DNA from: Dichetophora obliterata
Lineage: Eukaryota; Arthropoda; Insecta; Diptera; Sciomyzidae
Assembly (NCBI GenBank): GCA_963920525.1
Contig: OY986438.1
Coordinates: 81,802,877 to 81,866,876, forward strand
Direction of reading: 5' to 3'
Length of the DNA stretch: 64,000 bases
The position numbers were made by a program, and so were the translations under genes. A model generated the notes under the pieces. It saw nothing but the letters and a program-made list of their open reading frames with translations, did not search any database and was not told the DNA's origin. Shown here one piece after another: positions 54,186-64,000 of the stretch (the stretch's first letter is position 1; each line of letters opens with the position of its first letter).

Positions 54186-55030
54186 CAGGGTCCGCCATAT
54201 AAAGTTTTTTTTTTCAACTAATGCTTATTTCGTGAATGGTAACACTTAGCTCATGTCTGATTTGACAAATAATTAGTTTTATCCTTCCGTTGAACGAATA
54301 TGGTTGTGTATACGCTTGAGCAACGCTGAGAAGTGGGCATGCGATCGACTTACAGAAGATGCCGATTTTGCCAAAAAATCATCTTTTCAGATGAAGCTCA
54401 TTTTGATCTTGACGGGTATGTAAACAAGCAATATTGTTGCATTTGGGGCACAGAAAACCCGCACGCATACATTGAAAAGCCGCTGCACCCAAAACGAGTC
54501 ACTGTTTGGTGCGGATTTTGGTCCAGAGACATAATTGGGCCATTTTTCTTCGAAAATGAGCAAGGAGTGGCCGTTACAGTCAATGGCGATCGTTATCGGG
54601 CCATGTTGAAAGTGCCACACAGCCGAAGCTACACTCGATGTTTTGCGCCCTGTTTTTGAAGATCGCATTATCAGCCGCAGAGCTGATGTCGTTTGGCCAG
54701 CTCGGAGCTGCGATTTGACACCGTTGGACTATTATTTGTGGCGTGCCCTCAAAGATAAGTGTTACGTCGACAAGCCAGAGACAATTGACGCTTTAAAGGA
54801 CAATATTCGTGAAGCCATTGGTGAAATACAGCTGCACACAATCGATAATGTGCTTAAAAATTGGACCGATCGTGTAGGCTACTGCATGGCCAGCCGAGGC
54901 AGCCATTTGAATAAAATTATTTTCCATTATTAACCGGAAGAATTGTACTTTCAAATAAAAAAAGAAATTTGAGAAAATATGCAGTAGTTTTTTTTTATAG
55001 AATTTTCAAAAAAAAAGTTATCTGGCGGAT
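54186..55030 (+). mobile_element. Mariner-type element M2, internal-deletion copy
   Basis: Left end CAGGGTCCGCCATATAAAG after TA; right end, inverted, ATCCGCCAGATAACTTTTT, with the outermost bases eroded. It sits at a TA in the module junction of Helitron H4 (CGCTTTTATA / TATAGATAG). At 845 bp it is shorter than an intact mariner because of coding deletions. Confidence 0.75.
54300..54933 (+). pseudogene. Mariner M2 transposase, deleted
   Basis: ATG at 54300 reads MVVYTLEQR and a stop. Most of the DNA-binding half is then deleted and the frame resumes CQKIIFSDEAHFDLDGYVNK with the first catalytic Asp and EKPLHPKRVTVWCGFW. A second deletion near 54606 removes the segment with the second Asp; sequence resumes CHTAEATLDVL. 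The last part reads WPARSCDLTPLDYYLW (third Asp) to HLNKIIFHY and TAA. It is related to, but distinct from, M1. Inactive. Confidence 0.8.
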
Positions 55031-55723
55031 AATCGTATAGATAGACTAACACAATCTCAAGTGGGGAAAAGCTGGCTGGCAAGGCCGCAAAACATAATAA
55101 ATGCCGATAACTGAATTCTGGCAACTCCCCTCAAGCATTAACAAAGAAAATTAATTAACACTGTATGAAAGCAAGAATCTCCCTGAAAGTAAAGCTGGAT
55201 TCACTGATCACCTTCTGCATGTTTTGAAAGTTTTTTTCATATGAAGTTTTCGCTCAGAGAGAAAAATTTCTGCACGCTTTCAACTTGATTAACATTATTT
55301 TAAATCACACAAAAACATGCTGAAGGTTATCAGTGAATTCAGCTTAACTACACAACATGGCTGTCGTGTTATATTAAGAGAAGCTCTCTCGACAAAGAGA
55401 GAAAAGCTTTGTTTGCTGTTATATTGTGCTGCTGGTTGAATGAAGGCATCAAATAAAATGCGTGATTTTGCAATAATTAAAGAATACATTTTTCGAAAAC
55501 CTTGGTAAGCTATAACAATCTAGATTATCATAGGAATCGAATAAAAAAAGAATTATCAAAATCGGTTCAGCGGTTACCGAGCTTATTCTGGATCAAATTC
55601 GTGAGTCTCCTTTTATATAATAGTATAGATAAAAAGAATTAAAGATAAGTTAAGATTGAAAAAAATACTGATACAAAAAATAGATAAAGAATAGATAACA
55701 TAGAGAAGTAAGGAAGTGAAAAG

Positions 55724-55788
55724 CTATTGAGTAGAGAAAAATGAAAAGATAGATTGCCTAAAAGGCTCTCTCCCAGTGACCTCCCTAA
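55724..55788 (-). pseudogene. LINE-B ORF2 last codons beyond the MITE
   Basis: Reads LREVTGREPFRQSIFSFFST then Q and a TAG stop at 55726-55724, joining in frame to NALPRWL on the other side of the MITE when one TAA copy is removed. Confidence 0.6.
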
Positions 55789-56217
55789 AGGCTGGATTAG
55801 CCAAGCGTAAGGTAACGTAGAGCGACGTTGCCAATTGTCAAGCTAAAATCTGTTTAATGATAAATGTGTACAAGTCGTTACCGAAATCGTAACGTGGCGT
55901 GACGCAGCGTAGAAGTCTGTAGAAAATATATTTCTACGCAACGTTACGATTTTTGGTAGTTCGACAGCTGTGTTACAAGCGAAAAATTTGTTTAACTTCA
56001 CATTTTTGTACATTTTAATACTATATAAGAAAGAATGCAACCTTTTATTGACGAGGAGAAGTAAATAAGCCTTCTAGAATAAAATGAGTGCCCTGCACTA
56101 CGCCGCCTGCACTACGTTGGATTACGATTTCGGTAATCGCTTATCCTCGAGGCAACGTCGCACTACGCTACATCCCGCTGCGCCACCTCACGTTACGCTT
56201 GGGTAATCAAGCCTTAA
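55786..56217. mobile_element. Harbinger-like MITE (TAA duplication)
   Basis: Element 55789-56214 with TAA at 55786-55788 and 56215-56217. The inverted ends AGGCTGGATTAGCCAAGCG and AGGCTTGATTACCCAAGCG are followed inward by CGTAACG- and GCGACGTTGCC-type words. At 426 bp, with ends and a 3-bp TWA duplication, it suits PIF/Harbinger MITEs. It has no transposase and lies within the LINE-B coding end. Confidence 0.75.
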
Positions 56218-57480
56218 GCCATCTTGGCAAAGCATTCCACAACCTAATGGCGTTAATGAAAAACAGGTGGGAAGAGTTTAATGAGTTATGCCTCGGAACT
56301 ATCAGAACATGGCTTCTACTTGACATACAAAACTGAAGTTTTTCATGCAGATAGCAAGGAGGTTTCCATTGGATTAGTTTGTGCAAGTAAATACAGTTTC
56401 TAGCATTTAGGTAAGCAGTTATGTCGCATCCAAGTATTGCATTTCGGAAACGAGACAAGCGATCGTATTTGCGGAGACCATACACATAGCGCGTGGCGTA
56501 ATTAAATGCAATTTGAATTTTTAACTGGGAAGATGCGCCAAGTTTACTATAAACTATGTCTGAATAAGAAATGACTGGTTAAATTAGCTGTATGACTAAT
56601 CTACGTTTAATTTCAGTAGGAGTGACACTAGCAAAAATTCTTAAGTTTCGTAGGGCATAGAAAACTTTTTGGACTATACTATTAACATGGTCTACACAAG
56701 ACAAAGAAGAATTAATGTAGAAACCTAGGTTTACAACTTTCGACACCACAGTCAGTTTGCTATTGCCAATAAACAGATCAGGGACATCAACGACACAAGT
56801 TTTACTTTTACATATAGGAAGAACATACGATTTGGCAGCGTTTAGTTGAAGGCCATTACTTTTGGCCCACTCATTGATGCTACTGAGATCCTCATTTAAC
56901 CTACAACACAGATCAACAAAAAGCCCAGTTCGTCGCGAAAGATAAAGCTGGATATCATCTGCATAAGCATGAACAGATGCATTCCGGCAAACAATAAAGA
57001 TGTTGTTTATAAAAATTGAAAATAACAGAGGACCTAGTATAGAGCCTTGTGGAACACCACTTACTACTAATTTGTATGACGAGGATACCTGACCAAACTT
57101 AACTCTTTGGATTCTATTACACAAATAACTAGACATTAGATTAACAGCACTATCACAGAACCCAAAAAGATACCTAAGCTTTTGACACAAATAACTATGA
57201 TTGACTTTATCAAAGGCCTTGGAAAAATCAAGTAAGCAGAGTAAAGTCATAGAGCCGGCATCATATTCGGGTCGAATATCATCAAGAACCTTTACTACCG
57301 CTGAGGAACACCCATGCCCTGCCCTAAAACCGGACTGATAGCGGGATAGCAGTTTTTTCTCAGAAAGATATTTGCTAATTTGTTGAGCCATAAGTTTTTC
57401 ACATACCTTTGACAATGGTGACAGTATACTTATAGGCCTATAATCATTCGCACCAGATGGATTTTGCTTTTTAGCTATAG
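56218..57480 (-). pseudogene. LINE-B ORF2 reverse transcriptase
   Basis: A 278-codon open part (57415-56579) holds most RT motifs: SRYQSGFRAGHGCSSAV, CLLDFSKAFDKVNHS (first Asp), SGVPQGSILGPLLF, HAYADDIQLYL (catalytic YADD) and NLGFYINSSLSCVDHV. A stop at 56579 separates the C-terminal part (56485-56215) with CIYLHKLI and LWNALPRWL. Upstream, the frame is shifted near 57420-57500. The RT core is open but the ORF as a whole is broken. Confidence 0.8.
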
Positions 57481-57759
57481 GTGTAACGATGGCAATTTTT
57501 CACATGTCAGGAAAGGAGGATGTTATAAAGCAATGATTTATAATGTGCGTAAGAGAAGTTATTATGTGAGGTAGTAAAAGTTTAAAAAATTTTATGGGAA
57601 TGCCATCTTCTGCAACTGCATTTGATTTTATCTGCATAACACAGTTTCCAACATCAATTTCACTAACCGTTTCAAACTTAAAAGACTGTGGTATAGTCAG
57701 GTTGTCACTGGAAAGCGTAGAGGTGTCATTAGAGGTAGAAAAAATGTCAACAAAAAAAT

Positions 57760-58358
57760 TATTTAGAATCTCAGGATCGATTCGAACAACGTGTTCGAAT
57801 TAAGGGATAAATCTAGTTTCTCAGGAAAAAATAATGTTTTGGCATGTCTTACTAACAGAACAGCTTCATTTCTAGCCAAGCGAAAATATTCCCAGTTTTC
57901 AGGAGATGGTCTGATTTTCCATATTTTCTGTAATTTGTTTCTTCTTTTAATGCTATTAGACACGTATTGGGTGAACCAGGGACAAGACACATTTTTCACG
58001 GTTGTCGTTCGTAGCGGTACATGTTTGTCAAAAAGATATGAAATCGGTGCTAAAAGAAACTAAAGCTTATCGTTTATATTATGTTGAAGCCAACATTCAT
58101 TAAAAGATAACATTGAAACATCGAGGAACAGGGAGTGATAGTTAATATTTTTGAAATCACGGAAAGAAAAGTTATTAGCAATTGCATTACGAGACAAATT
58201 AACATTTAACGAACAAAAGATTAAATCGTGGTCAGATAGAAAATAGAGTTGATCGAATAGAGAAACTACCGAAAGATTAGAAACAATAAAATAATCAAGT
58301 AGACTAGAAGTGAAATAATTGCAGTACCGCTTGGGTACAGTATCATTTACAACTTTGC
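57760..58358 (-). pseudogene. LINE-B ORF2 endonuclease end and linker
   Basis: SSLLDYFIVSNLSVVSLFDQ then LSDHDLIFCSLNVN is the C-terminal end of an AP-type LINE endonuclease (SDH catalytic motif). The linker follows after a shift: CPWFTQYVSNSIKRRNKLQK. The N-terminal part of the endonuclease is absent because of 5' truncation at 58358. Confidence 0.7.
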
Positions 58359-58367
58359 AAAATTTTA
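58359..58367. repeat. LINE-B target duplication, right (AAAATTTTA)
   Basis: Right copy of the 9-bp duplication at 51842-51850. Confidence 0.6.
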
Positions 58368-58470
58368 CACGAATTTTGTTTTTATCCATTAGCGCAGTTT
58401 GAGCCCTCGGGACGCTCCATGAAGTGCTTGAAAATTTTCCCCATACAAATAAGATCCACTCTAGCGATCA

Positions 58471-58620
58471 CTGCATTTTGGTATTACTTGGTAATTTGAG
58501 GTAATTGTGGTATTTTGTGGTAATTTGTGGTATTAAGTGGGAATTTTGAGGTGTTTTGTGGTAATTTGAAGTATTTTGAGAGTGTGGTAATTTGGAGGAA
58601 TTTTGGAGGAAAACTACTTC
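58471..58620. repeat. GTGGTAATTTG-type degenerate tandem repeat
   Basis: About ten copies of a 12-14-bp unit such as TTGTGGTAATTTG or TTTGAGGTATT. The complement of this word set occurs at 50335-50400. Confidence 0.65.
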
Positions 58621-59005
58621 TGGGTAGTTATTTAATCTTATTCCCTCAGTGAAGCAACACTTTGCATGCTTGATTGATCTTGCTCCGCAAATAAACTGTT
58701 CGCACCGTTGTCTGTTGTTAATAAGTTTAATTATTCTTTAATCTATATATTATTACACTTTAATCTATATATTAATCTATATATTATTATTATTGCAAAG
58801 GTATTTCGAGTACATTTGCAAAATATTAAATTTTATTCGAATAAGTTGTCATTAAGATAGGTAAAACTAAACAAATGTAAAAACCTTTTTTCCCAATGGG
58901 ACAGCGAAACCAATAGCAGCACAACTCTATTGAACACCGTTGCTGTAGCATATACGAGAGAGAAGAGAGTGACTCGGAACACTTCAACGGAGCTGCGTGG
59001 CATTG

Positions 59006-59455
59006 TTAAGCGGTGATTATTACAATAAGCGTAAGAACGGAACGTAGTTAAGTGTCATCGAGGCGGGCCGAAACGTTTCCAAACAGAGTGGCGATTATAA
59101 TAGCATCGGAAGAAGATTTAATTTTTTCTAAAATATATTTCATTACAAAACAAATTCCATTAATTCTTCTTTTCTGATTATTTTAAAACATGAATTCAAT
59201 CAAAATTTATCAAAAATACGGAAAACAAAACAAATGCAGAATAAAATTAATAGAAGCATCTGTCAACATAAATTTTTTACTCAAAACGTTACGGAACGCA
59301 CGGAGAAATCAAAAATCAATATATCTCAACGTCGCGTGTCGCTCCGTTCCGTATTATTATAATCGAACTCATAAGAAACTCATGTAATAGATTGTAAAGT
59401 GGCATTTCTCAACATTCTATAACGTTCCGTTCTGTCTATTATAATCAGCGCTTTA
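59006..59455. mobile_element. Harbinger-like MITE (TTA duplication)
   Basis: Element 59009-59452, TTA at 59006-59008 and 59453-59455. The inverted ends AGCGGTGATTATTACAATAA and AGCGCTGATTATAATAGACA are imperfect, followed by GAACGGAACG on both sides. It is 444 bp with no transposase. The internal word CGGAACG recurs near 59290. Confidence 0.65.
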
Positions 59456-61180
59456 TTGTGGCCATAATTCAATTATTATAGGTTGTCCATTTGTTTGACA
59501 ACACCCGTAAATATGTAGTTAGCAGGGAAAAAATAGTGTGCATTGCGTTTATAATAATTATTGCTTTGATAATTATTATTGAAAATTGTTTTCAAATTTT
59601 GTTGCGAGTCGTTTTTTCTTCAATTAAAATATAAATCGCGACTATTAAGTTGTAATTATTTAAATAATAATGCTTCAACGTGCGGTATTAACAGTTTATT
59701 CTGGTGATAAAATTCGAAAATATAATGTGCCAGTGGATCCAATAAGCCGTCAGCGGTGGAAATATATTTGCGCAACAAAATATTGAAATTAGCTTTTTAA
59801 AAACTCACTTAAATTTTCTATCAAGACAAACAAGCAGTACAGAACGTAGTAGAAAAAACAGCAGTGAAATGTATGCTTGGGTATTTAGTGCTGCGAAAAA
59901 GTATGATATTCCTGCAACTTATTACTCTGATGGCATTAAAAAATTACTCTTTTGCTCTCCTCTTCAATTTTAGGGGTGTATATCTTCATTCTTATGAGTA
60001 AATGTCAAATGAATGGACAACCTATTGTAATTGAATCATGATTGTGGCTGTTTCTTAGTTACTCTCTCGAACTGATAACCTGAATAGATTGAAGTAATTT
60101 CATTCAATGAGCCCAGTGGTAAATAGTCACATAACGTAACTAATTATTTCTTTAATACCTACAATGTAACTGCGAGACCTCCAACGCCTGTAGAGTTAAT
60201 AATTGTGTTTTTGTAGTGAAAACTTCTTCAGGCGCGTTTAGTAATTTTGTGTAGAGGAAAATCTTCACTTTAACGAAACCCTTACTCATGACACGATGTA
60301 AGAAAATTAAGAGAAATGCCATATATCAGACAGTTTTAGTCGTATTAGCCAAAAATGTATAAAATGTAATAAATTTGGCATGTTAGTGCTATTTAAAAAA
60401 GTTGCCATGACTACTTTCAACGGCTGTAAATCGACAACATTGTTTGTTCGTCCTTCATCCCTTTCAGACCTGACGCTAAACCACTGAGAATTTTTTATGA
60501 TTTTTGGAGTATATGGACTTTATATGATCTGAAAATATATTTAAAGCCAAAACTTTGGTATTTTCATGTCCTTCAAGGATTTCCAAGAACCAAAAGTTTG
60601 TACTGAAATAATTTATTTTTGCACCAAATTACCTCAAATTAATTAAGATTTTAAAATATATTATTTTATTTGTTTATCATATTTGATATGTATTTGCCAA
60701 AAATATTTATCAATGTAATGTTTTTTAACTTTGAAAAACGTTATTCAATAAAAATTAAAAAAAAAAAAACAAAAGACAAATCGATTTTGATATGGTCGAC
60801 CACAGGCGATACTAGTATTAATTAATACAGTGAGTGTGATGTGTAAAATAAAGTTAATTGCAAATTGTATAATTGAGAGGCGGTCAAACGAAACAGGACA
60901 TAACCAGAAATCGAAAAAGTTTACAGAAAAACATTTCACTTCATGGAAACGAAGACATCTAGCCCAGGACACATACAAAATAAACAGAACTCTGGTGGAA
61001 TATTTGGTGGAATTGCTAACATTATATTGAATTCTAATCAATTTCATTATCAGACACTTTTGATGGCGTTACATGTCCTCATGTCCAGAAAGTGAAGGGT
61101 TTTCTTGCAAGCTGTTTAGAGGCAATGAGTTTAATCTTTTACTGGTTATGTGCCATTTCGTGTGTCAATTCCTCAATTAT
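59456..61180. other. Non-coding stretch
   Basis: No supported gene. 60105-60195 is the second copy of the dispersed repeat seen at 11628-11715. 60320-60430 weakly resembles part of Helitron module 2 (TATATCAGACAGTTTTAGTC). Confidence 0.4.
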
Positions 61181-61181
61181 T

Positions 61182-61330
61182 AGGTCTGTTTTCGTACTCG
61201 ACTGAAGTAACTTGAAGTTTGTTGAAAGCGTTATTTTACAAATTTTTGAAGCTCTAGAGAGAAGAATAACATGCAAAATGGCAGTCCCTATTCTATTGCA
61301 ATTACTTGAAGTTCGTACGGAAACAGACCT
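61182..61330. mobile_element. MITE, AGGTCTGTTTYCGTAC family
   Basis: 149 bp with inverted ends AGGTCTGTTTTCGTAC and AGGTCTGTTTCCGTAC, and sub-terminal similarity (AACTTCAAGTTACT-like words on both sides). ATT is present on both flanks. Related copy at 49139. Confidence 0.7.
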
Positions 61331-63160
61331 ATTGTGTTGTGTTATAAATCGAAAAAAATAGTTGGAGTGCCTTAAAAATAAGAAGAAAAAAATTATTGTT
61401 TCAATAATATTCTGGTGCCTAAAAAGAAATCCATTTTCATAATATAATTGTTTCTCATTCTATTTTCGTCCCAATATGAGAATAATGATTGTTTCAATTA
61501 TATTTTTATTTCTAAGAAAAAATTCCTTTATTAAATGTAATTGTTGCAAACATCTAGCCCTATCATAGCCATTATCATAGAACACGGGAGCAATAATCAT
61601 TAGGCGAATCATACTAAGATCATCTTAAAACATGGTTATTGCAACTATGTTTTTTCTCTGCGTGTATATGACTATTTTAACCGTAGAGAGGAAATAATAC
61701 TTTGCACACGTTTTAGGAAATTTACTTTGGATCGACGTAGTACAGTTGTTCTCCTGCTTTTTAAAATAAATATAAAACTAAGCAAAATATGTAGTCCCTG
61801 TAAGAACACTTCGACTACAACTTTGTGAAAAGAGAAAGCAGTACGAAAAGACAATGGCCGTATGATACTTCATTAAATTGCTAAATCTTTGCTATTCAAA
61901 ATAAAAATAGAGCAGTTTAAATAGTACGAATGCATAGATTCAATTGGTGTAAGTGAGTACGCATATAGTACGAACTGGAGAAATAATGTGGAACGGACTG
62001 TATTTTTAGTGCATTGTTCTTGACGCTTCTCTCAATTTGTCACTCGTTAAGTTTCGATAAAATATTGAGTGTCAAAAACAAGCTTGAGCTCTTCAGCAGC
62101 CAATAAGAACAGAGAGATAAGATAGTAACATTGCGGAGATGTCAAAAATTGGCACGATTTATGTTTTTATCCTTTTCCTAAAACATTTATCTGTCCGTAA
62201 GCTGGACAGACAAGCAGCGCCACTTGTTTTCAGATTTTAAAATTGGACAAAAAAGTGAAGTATCATACAGACTTTGTTACTTGAGAAAAACTTTATCTTT
62301 CTTATATAACTTCAACGTAGTCTTGTCCATTTAAAAACAAATAATAATGAATAGAAAGTTCAAATAATAGTTTTAGAATATCGTTATTAAATAAAGGATA
62401 AAAAAATATATTGTAGTGTTTCAGAGTGAAGGTATACTTTTGTAATTTTTGATTTTTCGACCCACTCAATTATAGTGGATGTAATCTTGCCAAGTGGAAT
62501 TTTAATATGGACCTCAAAAGTTTTGACAGACTTAAAATTTACCAGCGTCAAATTTTCATGAAAAAGCTTGTAAGCCCTAACACCGTCTTTGGTCAAGGCA
62601 AAAAAAATCTTTAAATTATCGTATTTCGTATCTTAACTGAACTATTCATGAAAAAATTAAAATTTTGTTTAGTTAGTGTTTCTTCTCATGATGAATAATA
62701 ATAATTTCCACCAAATGTTGTAAACAGACTAGAAAAACAAATTTATGAGGTTGTCTGCTTTGACAACTAAGTATGTATACATTTAAGAAAAAATTTCATA
62801 AAGCAAGTTAATACTTTAAGATTAGCTTATATCTGTAACAGGATTCGCTGAACTCTGATCAAAGTATTTCTTTATCGTCCATTACTACTTCTTATAATTA
62901 AATACCAAGAATAATAGATAAAAGGATTACGTATTGCGCAGGTCCGTCATGTTGTTTACTTTTCATTTTGTCTTTTCTAGCTACGATAAAAATATTTTTT
63001 ACGATCATGACGTCAGGCTAGACGAAGTTTGTTTCTTGAATCTTTTGCCAGCGCAAGTTGGTTTCATTCCAACTTGCTTTAAAACCAAAGAAAAAACTAC
63101 ATAACTAGCACGAAAATTATATGCGCAGCACTCTTTCATAGTTCTTTATTTATATTTTAA
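61331..63160. other. Non-coding stretch
   Basis: No supported gene. TATGATACTTCATT (61861) and its inverse GTGAAGTATCATA (62254) may be ends of a 400-bp MITE. A perfect 9-bp hairpin GCAAGTTGG / CCAACTTGC lies at about 63052-63076. Confidence 0.35.
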
Positions 63161-64000
63161 CTAGCAAATACCCGCTGCTTCGCCTGCGATAAAAATATTA
63201 TATACCATGTAAAAATTTTAAATCTTAAAATGAAAATATTTAGTTTAGAAAAATATTGTGTTTGTTTTGTTTAATTATGAAAAAATGGTATATATATTAA
63301 GAAATTACTTTATTTAATTTGAATAACTTATTTAAACGGTAATTGTTATCATGACATAAATTTACCTGGCTTTCTTTTTTTTTACTTTTGAAAATGTCCT
63401 ACATAACTGAGTTAGAATAAAATTTGGGTAAAAACTTTTTAAAATTTGTAATCAAAAATGTAATTTTTTATATATATTTTGAAAATAAATATATTCTTCT
63501 TAAATTGTTGCAGTTAATCGGCCTTCTTCAGTTATTAATTGATGTTATTGGGCCTCGGCCAAACAACAATTCTTCTTAAATTTAAAAAAAAACCGTTATA
63601 ATGACATCACACTTTTGGCAATATCTCAAAAACTATAGACTTTCTCAATGCAAAACAATGCATTTTTGTATGGACAGTCGTTGATTAATAAAATTAACGG
63701 TAATTTTCTTTTCTTTTCGGAAATGTTTTGTACGGATATTAGGTATGTTTTAAAAAAACCTGTTATTATGACATTAAAATTCTTACGATATCTCAAAACT
63801 ATAGATTTTCGCAGTATAACTCATAAGCCTCAGAATGAGAAAAAAACGATTGATATTTCATGTTTTGACTTAGCAAGCAAACATTTCCGCCATTTTCAAA
63901 TCGATTTTCATCCAATTTTCTTTGCTTGAAAGTTGAATTAAGTAAATTGAGAAAATGAGAAAAGGTTTACCGTTATCTCACCAATGCAATGTTTTATATT
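63161..64000 (-). mobile_element. Helitron H5, 3' part, runs off the window
   Basis: On the minus strand the end GCGGGTATTTGCTAG is at 63161 and the sequence follows module 2 of H1-H4 to the window edge. A 93-codon frame at 63648 is a by-product. Confidence 0.75.

Larger units (their letters stand above)
52182..55629 (-). mobile_element. Composite Helitron H4, inserted in LINE-B 3' region
   Basis: On the minus strand it starts TCTATACTATTATATAAAAG at 55629 and ends GCGGGTATTTGCTAG at 52182. It has both modules and, like H1, the central segment (GACGTTGTCCTGCCGC on the plus strand near 53600) that is missing in H2 and H3. It is interrupted between modules by mariner M2. Without M2 it is about 2.6 kb. 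No coding capacity. Confidence 0.75.
51851..58358 (-). mobile_element. LINE-B, split by a Helitron and a MITE
   Basis: Own sequence 58358-56215, 55788-55630 and 52181-51851 on the minus strand. It is 5'-truncated inside the endonuclease and ends in a TAAA-type tail (51851-51903), with a 9-bp target duplication. It carries RT with YADD. The clade is uncertain; the RT resembles the I/Jockey/CR1 group. Confidence 0.65.
51568..58470. mobile_element. Inverted-repeat DNA element, split by LINE-B
   Basis: The left arm ATCACTAGAGTGGACCTTATTT, AGGGCTCAAACTG, TAATTGATGATAAAAAATTC, AATTTTAGCAAGATC (51568-51660) is matched in inverse on the right: GATCGCTAGAGTGGATCTTATTT, AGGGCTCAAACTG, TAATGGATAAAAACAAAATTC, AAAATTTT (58470-58359). 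The right arm continues across the LINE insertion as AGTAAGATC at 51851 and leftward. Own sequence is 51568-51850 plus 58368-58470. It is a foldback/MITE-like element of unknown superfamily; outer duplication not determined. Confidence 0.55.

Noticed and set aside
61861..62267. Inverted TATGATACTTCA words suggesting a MITE
   Set aside because: Only about 13 bases match and no target duplication is seen; mentioned only in the stretch entry.

Overview
The window reads as AT-rich, intergenic, transposon-dense DNA from an insect, most likely a higher fly (Diptera). The evidence is the mix of elements: a gypsy-group errantivirus with an env gene and a tRNA-Ser-type primer site, Helitrons ending in CTAG, mariner copies, a Penelope-like element, a Jockey-like LINE, an RTE-like LINE tail, a hAT element, Harbinger-like MITEs and a tRNA-derived SINE of a type common in flies. 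The assignment to flies, perhaps a tephritid, rests on family resemblance from memory and is tentative. I could support no host protein-coding gene. Nearly all open frames belong to mobile elements or are chance frames. All comparisons were made by eye.

Layout: 2.2-5.9 kb holds a decayed LTR retrotransposon in minus orientation (LTR, primer site, broken gag). Its gag is interrupted by a near-perfect 1.3-kb palindrome made of two Penelope-like 3' ends, each with a GIY-YIG-type frame and a hammerhead-like motif. 8.6-11.6 kb holds a hAT element with an 8-bp target duplication, itself carrying a 158-bp tandem duplication and a SINE. 12.3-12.9 kb is an old Helitron piece cut by a 202-bp MITE. 13.3-16.2 kb is a 2.84-kb solo LTR with a 6-bp target duplication. 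17.0-17.8 kb is a foldback element. 18.0-26.9 kb holds two composite Helitrons in opposite orientation, with a diverged third copy, a MITE and SINE-like pieces between them.

30.4-46.0 kb is a stack of nested insertions. A 142-bp tandem repeat was hit by a mariner (TA duplication). The mariner was then hit by a Helitron and by a Jockey-like LINE. The LINE 3' region was then hit by an apparently young errantivirus (37,214-45,320) whose two 608-bp LTRs look identical. The errantivirus encodes gag, pol (protease, reverse transcriptase, RNase H, integrase) and env. It also has a six-unit hairpin repeat and two small overlapping frames in its leader. Pol has a break near its 3' end and env has a break before its membrane anchor.

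46.3-48.4 kb carries an RTE-like LINE tail, AT-rich microsatellites, an unassigned 137-codon frame and a dispersed repeat. 51.6-58.5 kb is a second nested stack: an inverted-repeat element hit by a LINE (9-bp target duplication, TAAA-type tail). That LINE was in turn hit by a Helitron (itself hit by a mariner) and by a Harbinger-like MITE. 58.5-64.0 kb holds further MITEs and the 3' end of a Helitron that runs off the window.
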